Shown piece after piece: positions 1-5,308 of a stretch of DNA of 5,308 nt. The first letter of the stretch is position 1; each line of letters opens with the position of its first letter. The notes below the pieces were generated by a model. It was given only the letters and a program-made list of their open reading frames with translations. It was not told the origin of the DNA and did no database searches. A program made the translations under genes and the position numbers. The stretch comes from an uncultured Shinella sp. (GTDB lineage: Bacteria > Pseudomonadota > Alphaproteobacteria > Rhizobiales > Rhizobiaceae), in assembly GCA_946481465.1 (NCBI GenBank), contig CAMLOC010000302.1:1-5308 (forward strand), in the 5' to 3' direction.

Positions 1-486
1 CTCGGCGCCGGCGCCTTCCGCGATCTTGCCGAAATTGGAGGTCAGCGACTGGGCGGACTTCTTGCCCTTCAGGTCGGCGAAGCCCTTGATGCTGTCGTCG
101 TCGGCGCGCACGATCAGCACGGCCTTGGAGGCGATATAGGGCTCGGAGAAGTCGTATTTCTGCTTGCGCGCCTCGGTGATGCCGACCTGGTTGATCACGG
201 CGTCGTAGCGGTTGGCGTCGAGGCCGGCGATCAGGCCGTCCCACTTGCCTTCCAGGAATTCGGCCTTGACGCCAAGCTTCTTGGCGATGGCCTCGCCGAT
301 CTCGACGTCGAAGCCGACCAGCTTGCCGTCCGTGTCATGGTAGGTGAAGGGCGCGTAGGTGCCTTCGGTGCCGATCTTCAGCGCGCCGGCGGCCTGCACC
401 GCGGCGAGGTTTTCGCCGGCGTGGGCGGGGGCGAGAATGGCGGCCTGGAGGGCCGCGGCGGCGGCGAGGGTCTTCAACCAGTTCAT
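1..486 (-). CDS. Polar amino acid (cystine-like) ABC transporter substrate-binding protein, partial (N-terminal 162 residues)
   Basis: Periplasmic solute-binding protein of family 3, which captures an amino acid and hands it to an inner-membrane ABC permease. The frame is open to the left window edge, so the C-terminal part is missing. The start (CAT at 484-486 on the plus strand) follows a GGAG ribosome site 7 bases upstream. Residues 1-23 form a signal peptide (MNWLK, an alanine/leucine core, cleavage after AHA). The mature part shows GTEGTYAPF (39-47), the family-3 signature GFDVEIGEAIAKKL (58-71), KWDGLIAGLDANRYDAVINQ (81-100) and ITEAR (103-107). R107 sits where this family binds the substrate alpha-carboxylate. 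The KWDG and INQV stretches and SLTSNFGK further on resemble cystine binders such as E. coli FliY/TcyJ and Bacillus TcyJ/TcyK from memory, so cystine or a related polar amino acid is the best guess. Its permease and ATPase genes would lie further left. Family assignment is firm; the substrate is inference. Confidence 0.93.
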   Translation of the reverse strand, partial: MNWLKTLAAAAALQAAILAPAHAGENLAAVQAAGALKIGTEGTYAPFTYHDTDGKLVGFDVEIGEAIAKKLGVKAEFLEGKWDGLIAGLDANRYDAVINQVGITEARKQKYDFSEPYIASKAVLIVRADDDSIKGFADLKGKKSAQSLTSNFGKIAEGAGAE

Positions 487-644
487 CTTGGGACTCCGTT
501 TCAAGCTCATATGTTCGATGGGCGATAGATCGCAGAAATCGGTGCAAAACGATGGGCAGAAAACTGCGAATAAGATCTGCGAACGCAAATATTTTTCTCC
601 CTTTTCGTCGTCTTCCGGCCGGTAAGGGGCGCAGTTCGCCGGAA

Positions 645-656
645 AAACCGCGGTTT
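645..656. repeat. Perfect 12-bp palindrome, candidate operator
   Basis: AAACCGCGGTTT is identical to its reverse complement. Allowing two unpaired A residues at 643-644, the symmetry continues with CGG (640-642) against CCG (657-659). It lies about 110 bases upstream of the oppA start, in the divergent spacer. A dimeric regulator site is a plausible role; a hairpin in an oppA leader RNA is the alternative if transcription starts upstream of it. No specific regulator can be named from the sequence. Confidence 0.4.
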
Positions 657-727
657 CCGAGAGGGCTGCGGCCTTTGTGCATTTCGTGTTTTTAGGGACT
701 TGCCAAGCGGGAAAACAGGGACAATTG

Positions 728-745
728 ATGTGGCACCCAAAATAA
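728..745 (+). other. Possible five-codon upstream reading frame (MWHPK)
   Basis: ATG TGG CAC CCA AAA TAA forms a complete mini-frame ending 21 bases before the oppA start and in the same frame as oppA. AGGGA at 717-721 lies 6 bases before its ATG, a workable ribosome site. Such a leader could influence oppA translation, but frames this short with a fair ribosome site arise readily by chance, and it would be untranslated if transcription starts downstream of about 717. Confidence 0.18.
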
Positions 746-766
746 CAACCGGGGAAGGAAAACAAA

Positions 767-2362
767 ATGGCAAACGGACTGATTGGCTTTCGTGCGGCTC
801 TCCTTGCAGGCGCAATCCTGCTCGGCGCGAGCCCCGTCCTGGCGGAAACGGTGCTTCACCGCGGCAATGCGGGCGAGCCGCAGACCCTCGACCAGGCGCA
901 CACCTCCATCAACATCGAGGAGTTCATCCTCAAGGACCTCTACGAGGGCCTGACCATCTATGACGCCGCGGGCAAGATCGTTCCCGGCGCGGCGGAAAGC
1001 TGGACCGTCTCCGACGACGGCACGGTCTACACGTTCAAGCTGCGCGCCGACGCGAAATGGTCGGACGGTTCCCCGGTGACGGCGGAAGACTTCGTCTTCT
1101 CCTTCACCCGCGTGGAAGACCCGAAGACGGCAGCCGGCTACGCCAACATCCTCTATCCGATCAAGAACGCGGAAAAGGTCAACAAGGGCGAGGCCGGCCT
1201 CGACCAGCTCGGCGTCAAGGCCGTCGATGCCACGACGCTGGAAGTGACGCTGGAGCGCCCGACGCCCTTCTTCCTCGAACTGCTCGCGCACCAGACGGCG
1301 CTGCCGGTCTCCAAGGCCAGCGTCGAGAAGAACGGCGCGGATTTCGTCAAGCCCGGCACGATGGTCTCCAACGGCGCCTTCAAGCTCGCAAGCCACGTCC
1401 CGAACGACAACCTCGTCGTCGAGAAGAACCCGAATTACTGGGATGCCGCCAACGTCAAGCTCGACAAGGTGATCTTCTATCCGATCGACGACCAGGCGGC
1501 TTCCGTCCGCCGCTTCGAGGCGAAGGAGATGGACCTCGTCTACAACTTCTCCGCCGACCAGATCGACCGCCTGAAGAAGAGCTACGGCGAGCAGGTTCAC
1601 GTCTCGCCGACGCTTGCCACCTACTACTACGCCTTCGACACCCGCACCGAGCCCTATAGCGACGTTCGCGTGCGCCGGGCGCTCTCCATGGCGGTTGACC
1701 GCGACTTCCTGGCCAAGGAGATCTACTCCGGCTCGCAGCTTCCGGCCTATTCCATGGTGCCCCCGGGCATGGAAGGCTATGAGCCGGCGCTTGCCGATTT
1801 CGGCGCGCTCTCGCAGCTCGACCGCGAGGACGAGGCGCTCAAGCTGATGAAGGAAGCCGGCTATGGCGAGGGCGGCAAGCCGCTCAAGATCGAGATCCGC
1901 TACAACACCAACCCGAACCACGAGCGCGTGGCGACGGCCGTTGCCGACATGTGGAAGAACACCTTCGGTGCAGACGTCTCGATGGTGAACCTCGACGTGT
2001 CCTCGCACTACGCCTACCTGCAGGAAGGCGGCGCGTTCAACGTGGCGCGTGCCGGCTGGGTCGCCGACTATGCGGATGCGGAAAACTTCCTTGCCCTCGG
2101 CATCAGCACCAACAAGACCTTCAACTACGGCAAGTTCACGAATGCCGAGTATGACGCGCTCATGAAGAAGTCGTATGACGAGCGTGACCCGGCGGCGCGC
2201 GCCAAGGTCCTGCACGAGGCGGAAGCCCTGCTCATGAAGGAACAGCCGATCGCGCCGTTCCTCACGCAGGCCGACCTGTGGCTGGTCTCCAGCAAGGTTC
2301 AGGGCTGGCACGACAATGCCGCCAACCAGCATCTGAGCCGCTTCCTCTCCGTTTCGGAATGA
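767..2362 (+). CDS. oppA: Oligopeptide ABC transporter periplasmic substrate-binding protein OppA
   Basis: Family-5 solute-binding protein of 531 residues that captures peptides in the periplasm and delivers them to the OppB/OppC permease. GGGGAAGGA at 751-759 sits 7 bases before the ATG. Residues 1-26 are a signal peptide, with likely cleavage after VLA (24-26). The mature protein follows E. coli OppA along its whole length: DLYEGL near the N-terminus, AKWSDGSPVTAEDFVFS, LGVKAVDATTLEVTLE, VSNGAFKL, NPNYWD, TYYYAFDTR, YSDVRVRRALSMAVDRD and ARAGWVADY. R428 and D434 in the last motif align with mature E. coli R413 and D419; D419 contacts the peptide N-terminus. The pattern fits OppA/MppA better than DppA. 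Two E. coli cysteines that form a disulfide are replaced by A284 and V432, and I see no cysteine elsewhere. It opens the operon and is followed by a stem-loop. Exact peptide preference (general oligopeptide or murein peptide) cannot be told. Confidence 0.95.
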   Translation: MANGLIGFRAALLAGAILLGASPVLAETVLHRGNAGEPQTLDQAHTSINIEEFILKDLYEGLTIYDAAGKIVPGAAESWTVSDDGTVYTFKLRADAKWSDGSPVTAEDFVFSFTRVEDPKTAAGYANILYPIKNAEKVNKGEAGLDQLGVKAVDATTLEVTLERPTPFFLELLAHQTALPVSKASVEKNGADFVKPGTMVSNGAFKLASHVPNDNLVVEKNPNYWDAANVKLDKVIFYPIDDQAASVRRFEAKEMDLVYNFSADQIDRLKKSYGEQVHVSPTLATYYYAFDTRTEPYSDVRVRRALSMAVDRDFLAKEIYSGSQLPAYSMVPPGMEGYEPALADFGALSQLDREDEALKLMKEAGYGEGGKPLKIEIRYNTNPNHERVATAVADMWKNTFGADVSMVNLDVSSHYAYLQEGGAFNVARAGWVADYADAENFLALGISTNKTFNYGKFTNAEYDALMKKSYDERDPAARAKVLHEAEALLMKEQPIAPFLTQADLWLVSSKVQGWHDNAANQHLSRFLSVSE

Positions 2363-2371
2363 TCCGACGCC

Positions 2372-2399
2372 GGTGCGCGGCCTCTTGAGGCCGCGCACC
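2372..2399 (+). terminator. Strong intercistronic stem-loop between oppA and oppB (attenuator or mRNA stabiliser)
   Basis: GGTGCGCGGCCTC (2372-2384) is perfectly inverted as GAGGCCGCGCACC (2387-2399) around a TT centre, giving a very stable G/C-rich hairpin with an effective loop of about four bases. It begins 10 bases after the oppA stop codon and ends 23 bases before oppB. No T-tract follows, so a full rho-independent terminator is unlikely. The position fits a structure that protects the oppA 3' end from exonucleases or terminates some transcripts, which would give more binding protein than permease. The hairpin is seen directly; its role is inference. Confidence 0.7.
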
Positions 2400-2422
2400 C
2401 GTGTCACTGGGGAGTCCTGGTC

Positions 2423-3346
2423 ATGCTTGCCTTCGTTCTGCGGCGCCTCGCAAGCGCCGTGCCGACGCTATTCATCGTCGTCACGATTTCGTTCTTTCTC
2501 ATGCGCTTTGCGCCCGGCGGCCCGTTCAACCTCGAACGCCCCCTGCCGCCCGCCACGATGGAAAACCTGATGCGGGCCTACCAGCTCGATCAGCCGCTCT
2601 GGCGACAATACCTCACCTATATGGGCAACGCCGTCACCGGCGATTTCGGACCGAGCTACATCTACAAGGACAATTCCGTCGCCGAACTGATCGGCAAGGG
2701 CCTGCCCTATTCGGTGGAACTCGGCTTCTACGCCCTGTTGCTCGCGCTTGTCGGCGGCGTCATCGTCGGCACGATCGCGGCCTTGCGCCAGAACAGCGCG
2801 CTCGATTTCGCCGTCATGTCGGTGGCGACGATCGGCGTCACGGTGCCGAATTTTGTCGTCGGCCCGGTCCTGACGCTGATCTTCGCCATCGTGCTCGCCT
2901 GGCTGCCGGCCGGCGGCTGGGGCGACGGGTCGCTGCGCTTCCTCATCCTGCCGATGATCGCGCTCGCCTTGCCGCAGCTTGCGGTCTTCGCGCGTCTTAC
3001 CCGCGGCTCGATGATCGAGGCCCTGCGCACCGACCATATCCGCACCGCGCGGGCCTATGGCCTGCCGGCGAAATCGGTGGTCGTGGTGCATGCCATGCGC
3101 GGCGCCATGCTGCCGATCGTCTCCTATCTCGCGCCCTGCGCGGCCGCGCTCCTCACCGGCTCCGCCGTGGTCGAGACCATCTTCACCATTCCCGGCGTCG
3201 GGCGCTATTTCGTGCTCGGGGCGATCAACCGCGACTATACGCTCGTCATGGGCACGGTCGTGCTGATCGCCATCTTCGTCATCGTCTTCAATCTGCTGGT
3301 CGATATTCTCTATGGCCTGCTCGATCCGAGGGTTCGCCATGACTGA
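2423..3346 (+). CDS. oppB: Oligopeptide ABC transporter permease OppB
   Basis: Inner-membrane permease subunit of 307 residues, almost exactly the length of E. coli OppB (306), pairing with OppC to form the translocation channel. GGAG at 2411-2414 lies 8 bases before the ATG. The N-terminus (MLAFVLRRLASAVPTLFIVV) forms the first membrane helix, followed by the typical RFAPGGPF (28-35) and GDFGPSYIYKDNSV. Further hydrophobic segments lie at roughly 98-120, 133-160, 178-197, 236-258 and 278-300, giving about six helices. The cytoplasmic EAA-like loop that contacts the ATPase is RTARAYGLP (207-215) continuing to about residue 230. The C-terminal DILYGLLDPRVRHD closes the protein as in the family. 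Its last eight bases overlap oppC, implying coupled translation. Near-continuous resemblance to E. coli OppB, recalled from memory, supports the name over DppB. Confidence 0.95.
   Translation: MLAFVLRRLASAVPTLFIVVTISFFLMRFAPGGPFNLERPLPPATMENLMRAYQLDQPLWRQYLTYMGNAVTGDFGPSYIYKDNSVAELIGKGLPYSVELGFYALLLALVGGVIVGTIAALRQNSALDFAVMSVATIGVTVPNFVVGPVLTLIFAIVLAWLPAGGWGDGSLRFLILPMIALALPQLAVFARLTRGSMIEALRTDHIRTARAYGLPAKSVVVVHAMRGAMLPIVSYLAPCAAALLTGSAVVETIFTIPGVGRYFVLGAINRDYTLVMGTVVLIAIFVIVFNLLVDILYGLLDPRVRHD
3328..3332 (+). promoter_or_regulatory. Ribosome binding site that decides the oppC start
   Basis: GAGGG lies 6 bases before ATG 3339, inside the end of oppB. An in-frame ATG at 3312 would add nine residues but has no comparable purine-rich site before it, and would extend the overlap with oppB to 35 bases. 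The 3339 start gives a compact ATGACTGA overlap typical of coupled genes. Confidence 0.7.
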
Positions 3347-4469
3347 CGCCGTCGTTTCCCCTGCGCCCGGGGGCGAGGTGAAGGGGCGCAGCCTCTTCCA
3401 GCTCGCCGTCATGCGCTTCCGCCGCAACCGCCCGGCCATGGCGGGCTCCGTCATGCTGGTGCTGATCGCGTGCTTCGCCTTCTTCGGCCCGTTCTTCATC
3501 AGCCACAGCTACGACCAGGTCTTCTCTTCCTATGTGACGATCCCGCCGAGCCTGGAGCCGCGGCCGGGTGAAGAATCGCTGGAGGAGGCGATGAAGGGCG
3601 TCGCCGCGCGCGCCCGCGTCGAGTTGCAATCCTTCTCCGTCGAAGGCGAGACCTTCACGGCGGTCGTCACCGCGAAGGACGCGATCGATCCGCGCACGAC
3701 GCGCTACTTCGACCGCGCCAACGAGTTCGACAAGACGGAGGTCCTTTCGACCGAGGACGAGGGCCGCAAGCTGACGCTCTCCGGCGTCGTCGACCGGGAA
3801 TATTTCCTGTTCGGCACCGACACGAACGGGCGCGACCTGATGGCGCGCGTCATGCTCGGCGGGCAGATCTCCATTGCGGTCGGCCTGCTCGCCAGCCTCG
3901 TCTCGCTCGGCATCGGCGTCGTCTACGGCGCAATCTCCGGCTATATGGGCGGGCGCGTCGACAATGTGATGATGCGCTTCGTCGAGATCCTCTACTCGCT
4001 GCCCTTCGTCTTCCTCGTCGTGGTGCTCGTCGTGTTCTTCGGGCGCAGTTTCGTGCTCATCTTCATCGTCATCGGCGCGGTGGAATGGCTCGACATGGCC
4101 CGCATCGTGCGGGGCCAGACGCTGTCCCTGAAGCGCCGCGAGTTCATCGGCGCGGCGGAGGCCCTGGGCCTGACCGACTGGCAGATCATTCGCCGGCACG
4201 TCATCCCCAACACGATCGGCCCGGTCGTCATCTTCGTCACGGTCATCGTGCCCAAGGTGATCCTGCTCGAAAGCTTCCTGTCCTTCCTCGGCCTCGGCGT
4301 GCAGGCGCCGCTGACGAGCTGGGGCTCGCTGATCGCGGAAGGCGCGAACAACATCCAGTCCGCGCCCTGGCTGCTCGTCTTCCCCGCCATCTTCTTCGTC
4401 GTCACGCTGTTCTCGCTGAATTTCGTCGGCGACGGGCTGCGCGACGCGTTCGACCCGAAGGATCGCTGA
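3339..4469 (+). CDS. oppC: Oligopeptide ABC transporter permease OppC with enlarged periplasmic region
   Basis: Second inner-membrane permease subunit, 376 residues from the preferred start. The N-terminal cytoplasmic part holds GRSLFQLAVMRFRRNRPAM (16-34), then a membrane helix at about 35-54. FGTDTNGRDLMARVMLGGQI (158-177) opens the core permease domain. It is followed by GYMGGRVDNVMMRFVEIL, WLDMARIVRGQTLSLKRREF and the EAA loop AAEALG through IPN (272-291), which docks on the ATPase. The C-terminal SFLSFLGLGVQAPLTSWG and FVGDGLRDAFDPKDR match E. coli OppC closely. E. coli OppC has 302 residues; the extra length lies almost entirely at about residues 73-155, between the first helix and FGTD, on the periplasmic side. 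This stretch is hydrophilic, lacks membrane segments and has beta-like patterns (VELQSFSVEGETFTAVVTAK). The gene overlaps oppB by eight bases and is one base from the ATPase gene. Confidence 0.94.
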   Translation: MTDAVVSPAPGGEVKGRSLFQLAVMRFRRNRPAMAGSVMLVLIACFAFFGPFFISHSYDQVFSSYVTIPPSLEPRPGEESLEEAMKGVAARARVELQSFSVEGETFTAVVTAKDAIDPRTTRYFDRANEFDKTEVLSTEDEGRKLTLSGVVDREYFLFGTDTNGRDLMARVMLGGQISIAVGLLASLVSLGIGVVYGAISGYMGGRVDNVMMRFVEILYSLPFVFLVVVLVVFFGRSFVLIFIVIGAVEWLDMARIVRGQTLSLKRREFIGAAEALGLTDWQIIRRHVIPNTIGPVVIFVTVIVPKVILLESFLSFLGLGVQAPLTSWGSLIAEGANNIQSAPWLLVFPAIFFVVTLFSLNFVGDGLRDAFDPKDR

Positions 4470-4470
4470 C

Positions 4471-5308
<838 letters not shown>

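Larger units (their letters stand above)
487..766. promoter_or_regulatory. Divergent intergenic region holding promoters and leaders of both flanking genes
   Basis: These 280 bases separate two divergently transcribed binding-protein genes and must contain both promoters. The middle (about 541-605) is clearly more A/T-rich than the coding flanks. I could not assign a convincing -35/-10 pair. On the minus strand TTGCAC (547-542) is a possible -35 box but lacks a good -10 at normal spacing. On the plus strand CTTGCC (699-704) resembles the rhizobial -35 CTTGAC, with only a weak A/T-rich candidate near 722-728. Visible sequence structure includes TTCCGGC (613-619) with its inverse GCCGGAA (638-644), the palindrome at 645-656, and repeats of a TGCGA-type motif at 529-583. 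No tRNA or riboswitch was recognised here. Confidence 0.6.

Noticed and set aside
335..815. Short open frames on both strands over the start of the amino acid-binding gene and the intergenic region
   Set aside because: Compositionally biased, no homology seen, and they conflict with the minus-strand binding-protein gene or with the oppA start. The longer plus-strand start near 700 is out of frame with OppA.
2372..2399. Full rho-independent terminator ending transcription after oppA
   Set aside because: There is no T-tract after the stem, and the permease and ATPase genes downstream are functionally tied to oppA with no evident promoter in the 60-base gap.
692..2407. Very long minus-strand open frame (571 codons) opposite oppA
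   Set aside because: It lies wholly opposite a gene with clear family homology and its translation has no recognisable motifs (arginine-, valine- and glutamate-rich). Long antisense frames are expected where third positions are mostly G or C.
3312..3338. Upstream ATG extending OppC by nine residues
   Set aside because: No suitable ribosome site, larger overlap with oppB, and ATG 3339 has GAGGG 6 bases ahead.
2401..3342. Plus-strand 313-codon frame overlapping oppB in another frame
   Set aside because: Arginine/alanine-rich shadow translation without motifs; oppB in the alternative frame matches a known permease over its full length.

Overview
The window is GC-rich with strong G/C third-position bias. 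The proteins look alphaproteobacterial, and gene style and protein composition suggest the order Rhizobiales (Rhizobiaceae-like: Rhizobium, Agrobacterium, Shinella or Sinorhizobium relatives). That placement is inferred from general resemblance, since no taxonomic marker gene is present. Every gene seen is part of an ABC-type nutrient uptake system.

Layout: on the minus strand, positions 1-486 hold the first 162 codons of a periplasmic polar amino acid-binding protein, most like cystine-binding TcyJ/FliY; the gene runs off the left edge. A 280-base divergent intergenic region (487-766) follows. It carries the promoters of both directions, a perfect 12-bp palindrome, a repeated TGCGA-type motif and a possible five-codon upstream reading frame. 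On the plus strand an opp-type oligopeptide uptake operon then runs to the right edge: oppA (767-2362, periplasmic binding protein), a strong intercistronic stem-loop (2372-2399), oppB (2423-3346) and oppC (3339-4469), the two permease subunits, and an ATPase gene (from 4471) that is still open at 5308.

How it works together: OppA captures peptides in the periplasm and delivers them to the OppB/OppC channel, and the ATPase powers import. oppB, oppC and the ATPase gene are tightly packed (8-base overlap, then a 1-base gap), so they are very likely translated from one transcript. The stem-loop after oppA is placed where such operons often set binding-protein excess over membrane components.

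Most of the window is a conventional transporter locus; I do not see a new kind of system. The points worth a second look are an extra region of about 80 residues on the periplasmic side of OppC, a tail on the ATPase suggesting it continues into a second ATPase domain (YejF-like fusion) instead of ending as a classical OppD, the joint absence in OppA of the two cysteines that form the E. coli disulfide, and the structured divergent regulatory region.
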